From Candidatus Uhrbacteria bacterium (lineage in GTDB: Bacteria > Patescibacteriota > Patescibacteriia > 2-12-FULL-60-25), in contig JADZEJ010000001.1 of NCBI GenBank assembly GCA_020850575.1, forward strand, positions 124,001-188,000: 64,000 bases of DNA, written 5' to 3'. Numbering within the stretch: the first letter of the stretch is position 1; every line of letters begins with the position of its first letter. Positions 9,081 through 17,370 of the stretch are shown here, in pieces. The notes beneath the pieces were generated by a model, which was not told the DNA's origin, searched no databases, and saw only the letters and a list, made by a program, of their open reading frames with translations. Made by a program: the position numbers and the translations under genes.

Positions 9081-9758
9081 ATGGATGGTCTCATTTTGAT
9101 TGATAAACCAGTCGGCATCACCTCGCACGATGTAGTTAACCGGGCACGCCGGGCGTATAATACGCGACGTATTGGGCATGCCGGAACATTAGATCCGTTT
9201 GCGACGGGTCTTCTTATTCTTGGTATCAATAAAGGAACCAAGTCATTAACGGCTTTGGTTGGTTTGGATAAAACATATATTGCGACGGCACACTTAGGAG
9301 CAATCACGATAACCGATGATACGGAAGGTGATCGTATCGAAACACCGCTTCACACCTATATACAACCAACCGAGGCCGACGTGCTGCAGGCTTTAGATTC
9401 TTTTTTAGGCGTTTCAGAACAGATAACGCCTTTATATAGCGCAAAGAAAATTGGCGGAAAAAAAATGTATGAACTGGCGCGCTTAGGATTAGGCGAGACC
9501 GTTGAACGACCAAAAAAAAATATTACGATTTATTCAATTGGGCTTGTAACCTATCATTGGCCAGAATTAGTGTTTCAGGTTACTTGTTCATCAGGTACTT
9601 ATATTCGAGCTCTCGCGCGTGATTTAGGAGAGCGTTTGAAATGCGGTGCCTATCTAACAGGGCTCAGAAGAACATGTATTGGAGCGTACAGGATTGAAGA
9701 CTCAACTACACTAGACGCACTGCCCGTCCCCTGTTACTCTCCAGCTACTGACCATTAA
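9081..9758 (+). CDS. truB: tRNA pseudouridine(55) synthase TruB
   Basis: This enzyme makes pseudouridine 55 in the T loop of tRNA. MDGLILIDKPVGITSHD at the N-terminus is the family start, which is why the ATG at 9081 is preferred to the frame opening at 9015. The catalytic aspartate is in GTLDPFATGLL (Asp 38), and YSAKKIGGKKMYELAR and CSSGTYIRALARDLG are further TruB motifs. At 225 residues it lacks the C-terminal PUA domain of longer homologues. It stands alone, not beside rbfA or rpsO. Confidence 0.95.
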   Translation: MDGLILIDKPVGITSHDVVNRARRAYNTRRIGHAGTLDPFATGLLILGINKGTKSLTALVGLDKTYIATAHLGAITITDDTEGDRIETPLHTYIQPTEADVLQALDSFLGVSEQITPLYSAKKIGGKKMYELARLGLGETVERPKKNITIYSIGLVTYHWPELVFQVTCSSGTYIRALARDLGERLKCGAYLTGLRRTCIGAYRIEDSTTLDALPVPCYSPATDH

Positions 9759-9952
9759 TCTTGATTTAATCCCGTTTCGGTTGTGTCGTATGTCTTCTCG
9801 GTCGGTTCCTGCTTCCGTCTTTCATTCATTTTGCAGTTTTTCTTTATTCCTACTGATTGATTGACGCCACTTGCAGACCTTCCATCCTTGCCATTTCGCT
9901 TGATTTGAGACACATATCGTTCGCTTCCGGATCTTTTTTCTGTATTTAACGT

Positions 9953-11494
9953 ATGTCTTTATTTACTATCTTTGTTACCTTGGGTTTTGGTGTCGGTATT
10001 GGTTTTTTCGTTGCCAAACAACTCACACAAAAGAAATCAAAATCGGCAGAAGAAGCAATTACACAGGCTGAAACTGATGCAAAAAAAATCATTGAAACCG
10101 CCCAAAGTAAAGAAGCGGACGTGATGCTACGTGCCAAAGAAAAAGCAATTAAAATTTTGGAAGAAGCCCGAATTGAAGAAAAGAAAGTATTTGAAGACTT
10201 AAAACGTGAAGGAGCTGCCTTAACCGAACGTGAACGTGAATTTTCAAAAAAAATACTCGAGATCGAGGAAACGAAAAAACAAGCAGAAGCACAGGTTTTA
10301 AAATTGACTGAAAAAGAAAAAGAGGTCGAAGAGTTGAAAGAAACCGAAGCTAAAAAACTTGAAGAAATAAGCGGACTCAGCAAGGATCAAGCCTTGGAAC
10401 GAATTTTGCACATAGTGGAAAACCAAAAGAAAGATGATTTGATGAGTCGTTTACGTAATTTGGACGCAATGGAAACTGAAGAAGTCGAACGTAAGGCTAA
10501 GAATATCATCGGTGTCGCAATTCAACGTTTAGCGGCATCGACGGTTTCTGAAACTACAACTTCATATGTGCAATTACCAAGCGATGAGATGAAAGGGCGC
10601 ATCATTGGTCGTGAAGGTCGGAATATCAAAGCAATTGAATTTCTTACTGGTTGTGAATTAATCGTGGATGATACGCCGGGCATGATTACTATTTCAGGTT
10701 TCTCTCCTATTCGTCGTCAAATCACAAAACTTGCTTTGGAAAAACTCATCGTAGATGGTCGCATTCACCCTGGACGTGTTGAAGAAATGATTGAAGAAGC
10801 AAAAAAAGATTTGTCGAAAGAAATAAAGAAGGCGGCGGAAGATGCTCTTTACCAGCTCGGAATTCCGGTAACTGGCATTGATCCTAAACTCATTCAGATC
10901 TTGGGTCGTTTAAAATATCGCACCTCTTTTGGACAGAATCAACTCATGCACTCGATTGAAGTGGCTAATTTAGCTGCCATGATTGCGGAAGAACTCAAGG
11001 CGAATGTTATGGTTTGTAAAAAAGGTGGATTATTTCATGATATTGGCAAAGCAGTTGATCATGATATGCAAGGAGGACATCCGGAACTTGGCTATCAGAT
11101 CATGAAGAAATTTGGTTTTCCGGAGGAGATTTGCTATCAGTCGATTGGACATCATGAAGATAAACCAAAAACACTTGAGGCTGTGATCGTGAAGGCGGCG
11201 GATGCCATCTCCGGCGCACGTCCAGGCGCACGTCGTGATTCGTTTGACTTATATGTAAAACGTCTTGAGGAGCTTGAAGCTGTCGCAACCTCATTTGAAG
11301 GTGTAGAGAAGGTATATGCAATTCAGGCTGGTCGCGAACTTCGAGTCTTTGTGAATCCAAAAGCAATGGATGACTTTGGCGCAACCAAGTTAGCTCGAGA
11401 TATTGCCTTAAAAATTTCAAACGATCTCAAGACGCCCGGTGATGTGCGTGTTACGCTCATTCGTGAAACACGCGTTACAGAGTACGCACGTTAA
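9953..11494 (+). CDS. rny: Ribonuclease Y
   Basis: This membrane-anchored endoribonuclease starts mRNA decay. Residues 1-20 form the single N-terminal membrane helix. They are followed by a long charged coiled coil (about 25-180, rich in Glu, Lys and Ala), a KH domain (GRIIGREGRNIKAIEF) and an HD domain with the metal site FHDIGKAVDHD. The length of 513 is normal. It is followed by a terminator and then ymdB, the classical neighbour of rny in other bacteria. Confidence 0.96.
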   Translation: MSLFTIFVTLGFGVGIGFFVAKQLTQKKSKSAEEAITQAETDAKKIIETAQSKEADVMLRAKEKAIKILEEARIEEKKVFEDLKREGAALTEREREFSKKILEIEETKKQAEAQVLKLTEKEKEVEELKETEAKKLEEISGLSKDQALERILHIVENQKKDDLMSRLRNLDAMETEEVERKAKNIIGVAIQRLAASTVSETTTSYVQLPSDEMKGRIIGREGRNIKAIEFLTGCELIVDDTPGMITISGFSPIRRQITKLALEKLIVDGRIHPGRVEEMIEEAKKDLSKEIKKAAEDALYQLGIPVTGIDPKLIQILGRLKYRTSFGQNQLMHSIEVANLAAMIAEELKANVMVCKKGGLFHDIGKAVDHDMQGGHPELGYQIMKKFGFPEEICYQSIGHHEDKPKTLEAVIVKAADAISGARPGARRDSFDLYVKRLEELEAVATSFEGVEKVYAIQAGRELRVFVNPKAMDDFGATKLARDIALKISNDLKTPGDVRVTLIRETRVTEYAR

Positions 11495-11531
11495 GCTTTC
11501 AAAACATTTTTACTACTAAATAGTCATTAAA

Positions 11532-11564
11532 GCCGTGAAAAACTTTTATTCTCACGGTTTTTTG
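11532..11564 (+). terminator. Rho-independent terminator of rny
   Basis: GCCGTGA and TCACGG form the stem around a 13-base AT-rich loop, followed by six T residues, about 40 bases after the rny stop. Confidence 0.75.
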
Positions 11565-11673
11565 TTACCTATGGGCTCATTATTTCATATGCAAAACGGA
11601 CGCATTGAATATATACACACCCTTATTCCTGAAGGATCAATAAAATATCATTTGAAAATTTCTGTGATATCCG

Positions 11674-11679
11674 TATGAT
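11674..11679 (+). promoter_or_regulatory. Putative -10 box of ymdB
   Basis: TATGAT is seven bases before the ATG at 11687, with TTGAAA (11652-11657) 16 bases further upstream. This favours the ATG at 11687 over the one at 11675, which lies within the -10 box. Confidence 0.55.
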
Positions 11680-11686
11680 TAGCTCC

Positions 11687-12502
11687 ATGAAAAGCAAAAT
11701 TCTCTTTTTTGGAGATATCGTTGGTTCAATCGGACGCCGTGCCGTTTGCGCGATCTTACCTCGACTACGTGAACAATACTCGCCGGATGTGGTACTTGCG
11801 AACGTAGAGAATCTCGCACATGGTCGCGGTATTACACCAAAGACTCTCATCGAACTTGATGATATTGGCGTGACCGCCTACACCTCTGGAAATCATATTT
11901 TTGAAAATCCGAATGGTCTCGATTGTTTTATTGACGTTCGTTGGAAAGACCGCCTCATTCGACCTCATAATCTTTTAGCGCATCGTCCGGGTAAAGGAAT
12001 TATGTCAATTCAACTCAACGGACAAAAGCTTTTTGTGGTTAATTTGATGGGTCAATTATTTATGAAAGATGCCGTTCATAGTCCTTTTAACGCAATTGAT
12101 CACATATTAACTCATGAACTATTATCAACTGATGATACAAAACCTTTCATCCTAATTGACTTTCATGCGGAAACCACGAGCGAGAAAGAAGCATTCGGTC
12201 ATTATGTGGACGGTCGCGTCACCGGTGTCTTTGGAACACATACCCATGTCCCGACAGCGGATTTGAAGGTCTTACCTCACGGGACGGCCTATGTCACAGA
12301 TATTGGGCGAAATGGTGCGATGGATTCTGTGGTTGGTTTTGAAAAAATGACTGCTTTAAGCCGTTTTTTAGGGAAAACTCAGAAATCTTACGACATTGCA
12401 GAACATGGAGTCGCAGAGATCAATGCCATACTATTAGAGATAGATTTGGATTGTCGTACGGTGTTTGGATTGACACGTATCCAAGAAAAGATTGATGTCT
12501 AA
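11687..12502 (+). CDS. ymdB: YmdB-family metallophosphoesterase (TIGR00282)
   Basis: The family hydrolyses cyclic nucleotides such as 2',3'-cAMP at a di-metal centre. Metal-ligand motifs follow the family order: FGDIVGSIGRRAV, VENLAHGRGIT, SGNHIF, DFHAETTSEKEAFG and GTHTHVPTADLKVLP. The length of about 271 residues is normal. The second ATG (11687) is chosen because a -10 box lies just before it. Linkage to rny matches the conserved ymdA-ymdB pairing, although a terminator here separates the two transcripts. Confidence 0.93.
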   Translation: MKSKILFFGDIVGSIGRRAVCAILPRLREQYSPDVVLANVENLAHGRGITPKTLIELDDIGVTAYTSGNHIFENPNGLDCFIDVRWKDRLIRPHNLLAHRPGKGIMSIQLNGQKLFVVNLMGQLFMKDAVHSPFNAIDHILTHELLSTDDTKPFILIDFHAETTSEKEAFGHYVDGRVTGVFGTHTHVPTADLKVLPHGTAYVTDIGRNGAMDSVVGFEKMTALSRFLGKTQKSYDIAEHGVAEINAILLEIDLDCRTVFGLTRIQEKIDV

Positions 12503-12514
12503 GCCAAAAAATGC

Positions 12515-12520
12515 TACTAT
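12515..12520 (+). promoter_or_regulatory. Putative -10 box of the HU gene
   Basis: An extended TGCTACTAT element ends nine bases before the ATG at 12530. No convincing -35 and no Shine-Dalgarno site are visible, so the message would be nearly leaderless. Confidence 0.4.
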
Positions 12521-12529
12521 TGTTTACAT

Positions 12530-12838
12530 ATGAATAAAGCTGAACTTATCACCTATCTTGCCGACAAAGTCGGTATCACTAAAAAACAGTCAGAAGATAC
12601 AATTGAAAATTTTGTAGATGTCGTTATTTCAACCCTTCAAGCCGGTGGCGAAGTAACAATTGCCGGATTCGGTAGCTTTATGGCCAAGACGCGCCAAGGT
12701 CGTACAGGAGTCAATCCACAAAGACCAACGGAAAAAATTCAAATTCCTTCAGTGACTGTTCCAAAATTTAAAGCTGGTAAGAGTCTTAAAGATGCGCTGA
12801 AGAATTCAAAAACTGCACCTACTGAACCAGCTTCATAA
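12530..12838 (+). CDS. hup: HU-family DNA-binding protein
   Basis: This 102-residue nucleoid protein binds and bends DNA as a dimer. MNKAELITYLADKVGITKKQ is the family N-terminus, and GFGSFMAKTRQGRTGVNPQ covers the beta arm with the conserved Arg-Xaa-Gly-Xaa-Asn-Pro tip. The C-terminus PKFKAGKSLKDALKN is normal, with a short extra tail. It is monocistronic, with a near-leaderless promoter and its own terminator. Confidence 0.95.
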   Translation: MNKAELITYLADKVGITKKQSEDTIENFVDVVISTLQAGGEVTIAGFGSFMAKTRQGRTGVNPQRPTEKIQIPSVTVPKFKAGKSLKDALKNSKTAPTEPAS

Positions 12839-12865
12839 GCAGCACAAATTTATAGAAATTGATAA

Positions 12866-12899
12866 AACCCCTTCAAAAAGTTTATTGAAGGGGTTTTTT
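12866..12899 (+). terminator. Bidirectional terminator between HU and 12908-13465
   Basis: AACCCCTTCAA and TTGAAGGGGTT form a long stem with a nine-base loop, followed by six T residues on the plus strand. The minus strand also carries T residues after the stem, so it can serve both convergent genes. Confidence 0.8.
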
Positions 12900-12907
12900 G
12901 AAGACGC

Positions 12908-13465
12908 TCAGAAAGTAGAATCTGTATGAAGCTCTTTCTGATTCATGTGATGAATAGCGACGATCAATTGACCGAGTCGCTGCCATTTCAACAAGGCTGG
13001 CGCACACATTCCAGATACCCTCGTGTGAAATGCGTTTATCGTCTGATATGACGATCCGTGAAGAAACGTTGCCTGTTGAGCAATTAGCTGAACCCCGTAT
13101 GTGAGTCCAAGCATGGACTTTAGACCATCTCTCACACGTGTTACTGGCAATGTTCGTACGCAACAAACTGATTTGATAATGGTTTGTGCTTCTTCAACAT
13201 CGCATGGCATCGAAAGACGATTTACCAATTGGATTTTTTTTACCAAATCTCTATCCGGCAACTCTTTCATATCTTCGTCTGCCATCCCAACCAATGAGCA
13301 GAGGGCTATATTCGCCAAACCGGTTTCAAAAGCAATATCTTCTATTACTCTCAAATATATCACTTTGTTCGTTTCTGAACTCAGAGTTTGGCATTTACCT
13401 TTCAGAAGGCTAAACCAAGAATATGCTCTTTCAAACTCTCTGCGATATTCATCAATACTCGACAC
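12908..13465 (-). CDS. Hypothetical soluble protein
   Basis: This 185-residue protein probably starts at GTG (13465), with GGAGG four bases upstream; a one-base-shifted ATG is out of frame. It appears helical, has several Cys residues and no signal peptide or membrane segment. No family is recognised. It is divergent from the two orphan genes at 13617-14713 across a 150 bp gap holding promoters, and all three use strong Shine-Dalgarno sites, so they may form one functional locus. Confidence 0.65.
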   Translation of the reverse strand: MSSIDEYRREFERAYSWFSLLKGKCQTLSSETNKVIYLRVIEDIAFETGLANIALCSLVGMADEDMKELPDRDLVKKIQLVNRLSMPCDVEEAQTIIKSVCCVRTLPVTRVRDGLKSMLGLTYGVQLIAQQATFLHGSSYQTINAFHTRVSGMCAPALLKWQRLGQLIVAIHHMNQKELHTDSTF

Positions 13466-13506
13466 ATTACCTCCTCAGAAAATAACACTGTTATTTCGGG
13501 GATCTC

Positions 13507-13535
13507 AAAATAGCACCTTCCGACAAACGAGTCAA
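13507..13535 (-). promoter_or_regulatory. Putative promoter of 12908-13465
   Basis: TTGACT (13530-13535), 17 bases, TATTTT (13507-13512) on the minus strand, giving a leader of about 35 bases with GGAGG. A TTGACA at 13539-13544 on the other strand may serve the divergent pair. Confidence 0.55.
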
Positions 13536-13616
13536 TAATTGACACTTCTGTTTCTCTTTGGTTTAGTACGTACTCGCACCTTGTTTTTTAGACCCTGAAT
13601 GACCATGGAGGAATCT

Positions 13617-14108
13617 ATGCAGATTTTCGGTGTTGGGAATAAAATCATCTTCAATGGAAAAGCCCTTTATTTTGAAGATGAGCAAGGTAATCCTGTGTCA
13701 CTTCATGACCGCAGGGCTATTAGATTCCCGGATATTAAAATCGCATCTGAGATTCTGGAGGAAATTCGAAGCTGGCTCGAAAAAGCCTATCGGCAGCACG
13801 ATGTTAAAGCTGCGCTCGAATTGCATAAAAAATCACAAGGTATTTATTTTATCTTGTGGAAGTATGGTTCATTTAAGCTACCTTCTTGTCTTGATCCGTT
13901 GATGCTCACCGAAATCTCACCTGAGATGCTTAATCATCAAGGATCTCGGTGTATCACCTGGCTCTTGAGTGCAATCACGATGAAAGAATTTAGTTATTCT
14001 ATTTCTGGAAAAACACATACCTGGAGCATGTCTAATCCGGCAATGTCTCACTCTCAGAAAGGTTCTCGAATGCTTTCAAACTCATTGCGCAAAGGAGATA
14101 CTCGATGA
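13617..14108 (+). CDS. Hypothetical protein, first of an orphan pair
   Basis: The ATG at 13617 has GGAGG five bases upstream, so it is preferred over the in-frame ATG at 13599, which precedes that site. The 163-residue product starts MQIFGVGNKIIFNGKALYFE, which predicts a beta-rich start followed by helices. No known domain or membrane segment is seen. Its stop overlaps the start of the next gene as ATGA, so the two are translationally coupled. Confidence 0.65.
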   Translation: MQIFGVGNKIIFNGKALYFEDEQGNPVSLHDRRAIRFPDIKIASEILEEIRSWLEKAYRQHDVKAALELHKKSQGIYFILWKYGSFKLPSCLDPLMLTEISPEMLNHQGSRCITWLLSAITMKEFSYSISGKTHTWSMSNPAMSHSQKGSRMLSNSLRKGDTR

Positions 14109-14713
14109 CTAGTCACATGGAACGCGTACGGGCGCTTGAGAGAACCACAGCTATTCATGTCTCGATGTTGCAACTCGTTACACAGGCTGGTCTCAAACTT
14201 GAAGACCGTAGTATTGGTGGTTGCCACATTTATCTAGCACAAGCCGGGTCAAATCCAATATGGAATTTGAATTTCTCAATTCAATTTGACGTATCAATAC
14301 CCCTCGCACTCTCTCCGCTGAGTGACGAAACGTCTCATCTGATCTCATCTGCTTGTAAACCAAATGTGATCGCATCGCTTTGTTTGCAATATGCGCGTAA
14401 GCAAGTTCTCTACTTTCAATATGATGGTCGCCATGATTATTGGACATTGGAAGCAGAAACAGATACTGATGATGCGGATATTTGGGACACAGAGCTTCCA
14501 TTTCGTAAGAATATTAAGTCCGGCGAATGCATTGATTCTCACATACTGCGAGAAAAGTGGCAAAACGTCGTACAAAGTATCATCGAATTTTATTTGAAGC
14601 GCTCTGAGTCGGTATATCCTCGACGAATGTGCAGCCTTCCTCCTCCGCCTTCTATACCACCAGGCGAATTGGAATTAACCGCTCAATACGATGAGCGGTT
14701 TTTTGTTTTTTGA
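14105..14713 (+). CDS. Hypothetical protein, second of an orphan pair
   Basis: This 202-residue product is coupled to the previous gene by a four-base overlap. It has a proline-rich stretch (LPPPPSIPPGE) near the C-terminus and no recognisable motif. The last dozen codons are themselves the rho-independent terminator, and the stop codon TGA sits at the end of its T run. The gene therefore ends exactly where its transcript should end, an economical overlap. Confidence 0.65.
   Translation: MTSHMERVRALERTTAIHVSMLQLVTQAGLKLEDRSIGGCHIYLAQAGSNPIWNLNFSIQFDVSIPLALSPLSDETSHLISSACKPNVIASLCLQYARKQVLYFQYDGRHDYWTLEAETDTDDADIWDTELPFRKNIKSGECIDSHILREKWQNVVQSIIEFYLKRSESVYPRRMCSLPPPPSIPPGELELTAQYDERFFVF
14677..14711 (+). 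terminator. Terminator built into the end of 14105-14713
   Basis: AACCGCTC, loop ATACGATG region, GAGCGGTT, then T-rich sequence up to the stop codon of the enclosing gene. Confidence 0.75.
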
Positions 14714-14733
14714 CGTATACTTGATGCAAGACT

Positions 14734-15801
14734 ATGCCTGAACGTCGTTCATTAGAAGATCTCCTCCATCTCACTGTAAGCGAACAAGCGAGTGATTTAC
14801 ATTTACTCGTTGGCTTGCCTCCAATGCTTCGTATTCATAAGGTTCTCATTGCTGTTCCTGGTGCGGAGGTCGTTTCTGCACATGCACTCATGAACGATAT
14901 TCGAGGTATTTTAAGTCCAGAAACCTATGAACGTTATCAAACAGAACGCAGCATTGACGTCTCACACACTTTATCTGACGGTTCACGTTTTCGTATCAAT
15001 GCATATTTTGAAAAAGGGAATCCGGCATTAGCAGCTCGTTATATTCCAGCACATATTCCTTCTTTACAGGACTTAAATGTACCTGATGCGGTGCATGATT
15101 TTATTCGATTAAGCCAGGGAATTGTTTTAGTTACAGGCCCTGCGGGAGCTGGTAAAACAACCTTGCTCGCGGCAATGATTGAAGAGATCAACGCCACACG
15201 CAAAGAACATATTTTAACATTTGAGGATCCAATCGAGTTTCTATTCAGTCCAAAAAAATCGATTATCTCTCAATTGCAACTAGGTCGTGATTTTCCTAAT
15301 TTTCAGTCGGCTTTGAAACATGCTCTGCGCCAAGATCCAAATATTATTTTGATCGGTGAAATGCGTGACTTGGAAACCATGCAAGCGGCACTGACCTTGG
15401 CTGAAACCGGTCACTTGGTTTTCGCAACTTTACACACGAACAGCGCCCCGCAAACCATTGAACGTGTGGTGAATGCTTTTCCTCCGTTTCAACAAAATCA
15501 AGTTCGTTTACAACTCTCTTTATCTTTGCGCGGCATTATTTCTCAACTCCTCTTACCAAGCGCGGACAACAGTCTTATCGCCGCTCGTGAAGTTCTTGTG
15601 AATAATTCAGCGATTGCACACTTGATTCTTGAGGCAAAAACGGAACAAATTCCAAATGTTTTGATGACATCAGGAGATCAAGGAATGCACACCATGGATC
15701 AAGAACTTCAAGACCTTGTTAGCCAAGGCATCATCTCACCCGACACGGCAATGACATATTCCAGACATCCAGAAAAATTTGGGGGTGACGTAATTGAATA
15801 A
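14734..15801 (+). CDS. pilT: Type IV pilus retraction ATPase, PilT family
   Basis: This 355-residue hexameric ATPase powers depolymerisation of type IV pili at the inner face of the membrane. Walker A is GPAGAGKTT, the Asp box is FEDPIEF, Walker B is NIILIGEMRD, and the His box is GHLVFATLHTNSA. The N-terminal PAS-like domain begins LLHLTVSEQASDLHL, the usual PilT start. Length is normal. A TATACT -10 box at 14716-14721 immediately follows the upstream terminator. No other pilus gene is in the window. Confidence 0.95.
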   Translation: MPERRSLEDLLHLTVSEQASDLHLLVGLPPMLRIHKVLIAVPGAEVVSAHALMNDIRGILSPETYERYQTERSIDVSHTLSDGSRFRINAYFEKGNPALAARYIPAHIPSLQDLNVPDAVHDFIRLSQGIVLVTGPAGAGKTTLLAAMIEEINATRKEHILTFEDPIEFLFSPKKSIISQLQLGRDFPNFQSALKHALRQDPNIILIGEMRDLETMQAALTLAETGHLVFATLHTNSAPQTIERVVNAFPPFQQNQVRLQLSLSLRGIISQLLLPSADNSLIAAREVLVNNSAIAHLILEAKTEQIPNVLMTSGDQGMHTMDQELQDLVSQGIISPDTAMTYSRHPEKFGGDVIE

Positions 15802-15823
15802 AATAAATTTTGTTTTTATCTTT

Positions 15824-17086
15824 TTATTCAGCTACGAAACTTTGAACTTGTTCGAGTACATCTTCAAACTTGACGAGATGCGATTCAGTTTCTGTTCTTG
15901 CTTTCCATTCAACACTTCCCTCTTTAAGAGTTTTTTCTGAAACAATAATACGGAGTGGAATACCGATTAAATCTGCATCTGCGAGTTTTTCACCGATTGA
16001 ATTTGAACGCTCATCCCAGAGCACTTCAATGCCATTGCTTATAAGTTTTTCTTGTACTTCTTCAGAAGCCTGCATTATACGGTCTTGTGATTCTTTATCT
16101 TTCGCATTCAATGTCGTGATATGGACATGAGCCGGGGCAATTGATTTTGGCCAAATCATCCCTCTTTCATCGTGTGACGCTTCGACAATCGAACCAACCA
16201 AGCGTGAAACACCTATACCATAACAACCCATATAAATAGTTTTCTTTTCTCCTTCTTCTCCGGTTACCGTAAATCCGAAGGCATCAGTAAAGCGACTTGA
16301 AAGATCGAAAATATTACCTACCTCAATACCTTTACTTGCCGCAAGTTCTTTACCGCAATCTGGACATGGTTCGCCTGATTGCTTGGTTGCAATTTCCGTA
16401 TTCTGCGCAAAAGTACAGTTGCGGCATAGAATTAAATCATCTTCACCGGCAGCTGTTTCAATTTGAAATTCATGTGACGGATTTTTAGAAAATGAACCTC
16501 CGGATGACTCTGTTACTTTGGCTGAAACCCCACAACGTTCATAAATACGAAGATAGGCTTCCTTGGCTTTTTCGTAAAATTCTAAAAAATTTTGACGATC
16601 CGTATGAAAAGAATACATATCTTTCATTAGAAATTCGCGACCTCGTAGAACACCAGATTTTGCACGCAACTCATCACGAAACTTGGTTTGAATCTGATAC
16701 ACAGCCAGCGGTAAATCTTTATACGAATGTGTGAACGATTGAACGAGGGGCGTTATGACTTCTTCCGCTGTTGGACCAAGGGCATACTCTTTACCCGTTT
16801 GACTCTGTAGCTTAAATAAAACATCGACATCGTCCCAGCGCTGAGTGGTGAGCCAGTTTTCTTTTGATTGTAGAGCCGTTAAAAACAATTCTTGTCCGCC
16901 GATTGCATTCATTTCCTGACGAATTATTGTTTCAACTTTGCGAAGGACACGTAAGCCAAGAGGTAGCCACGAGTACACGCCTGCCATTTCTTGATAGACG
17001 AAACCTGCTTGTTGCAAAAATTTTGCATTGGCTGTTTCTGCATCTGCCGGAGCTGATTTTTTCGTTTTGGTAAATAATTGACTCAT
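15824..17086 (-). CDS. proS: Prolyl-tRNA synthetase, short form without insertion domain
   Basis: This class II enzyme charges tRNA-Pro. The ATG at 17086 (MSQLFTKTKK) is preferred; the frame opens at 17137. Motif 2 is seen around LRAKSGVLRGREFLMKDMYS, motif 3 in GCYGIGVSRLVGSIVEA, and the C-terminal anticodon-binding domain follows. At about 420 residues it lacks the 180-residue INS editing domain between motifs 2 and 3, so it cannot clear Ala-tRNA-Pro by that route. A four-Cys set (CRNC and CPDC) lies in the short replacement segment and may bind zinc. It is preceded by a T-box-type leader. Confidence 0.94.
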   Translation of the reverse strand: MSQLFTKTKKSAPADAETANAKFLQQAGFVYQEMAGVYSWLPLGLRVLRKVETIIRQEMNAIGGQELFLTALQSKENWLTTQRWDDVDVLFKLQSQTGKEYALGPTAEEVITPLVQSFTHSYKDLPLAVYQIQTKFRDELRAKSGVLRGREFLMKDMYSFHTDRQNFLEFYEKAKEAYLRIYERCGVSAKVTESSGGSFSKNPSHEFQIETAAGEDDLILCRNCTFAQNTEIATKQSGEPCPDCGKELAASKGIEVGNIFDLSSRFTDAFGFTVTGEEGEKKTIYMGCYGIGVSRLVGSIVEASHDERGMIWPKSIAPAHVHITTLNAKDKESQDRIMQASEEVQEKLISNGIEVLWDERSNSIGEKLADADLIGIPLRIIVSEKTLKEGSVEWKARTETESHLVKFEDVLEQVQSFVAE

Positions 17087-17113
17087 TTTCATATTTTTTA
17101 TTGTCATAATATA

Positions 17114-17315
17114 TAAAAAAAATCTCGTCTTTATCAAACATGCTAGATAACATGTTTAACAAGGACGAGAATTTTCGTGGTACCACCTTGTCTTTACTTT
17201 CGACTTGCGTCGAAAGACTTGAGCACTCAATAAGTGCAACTCTTGATAACGGAGAGTGACCGGCACTGCTTTTCGCAGGCAGCTCCAGGGCTGGGAACCC
17301 GTTCATTGCTTTGTT
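17114..17315 (-). promoter_or_regulatory. T-box-type riboswitch leader of proS
   Basis: On the minus strand the T-box signature AAGGTGGTACCACG is at 17176-17189. The antiterminator would pair ACAAGG with CCTTGT flanking it. The competing terminator pairs CTCGTC...AAACATG (up to 17169) with CATGTTT...GACGAG and ends in eight T residues at 17115-17122. Upstream are a perfect eight-pair stem III with a GCAA loop (17197-17216), a stem II-like hairpin (17221-17242) and a stem I region (17243-17315). The UGGU bulge would pair with ACCA, which fits the A discriminator of tRNA-Pro. The proline specifier was not assigned with certainty; a CCG lies on the 3' side of stem I. Confidence 0.88.
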
Positions 17316-17319
17316 TTTA

Positions 17320-17348
17320 AGTTTAGAGAGGGACAACAATACTGTCAA
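17320..17348 (-). promoter_or_regulatory. Promoter of the proS leader
   Basis: Consensus TTGACA (17343-17348), 17 bases, TAAACT (17320-17325). Initiation about seven bases on would begin the T-box leader at about 17313. Confidence 0.8.
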
Positions 17349-17370
17349 GAACTATTTTCTTTTTTATTTT

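Noticed and set aside
17180-17189. GTGGTACCAC palindrome read as a protein operator
   Set aside because: It is the core of the T-box sequence before proS, which explains the self-complementarity better.
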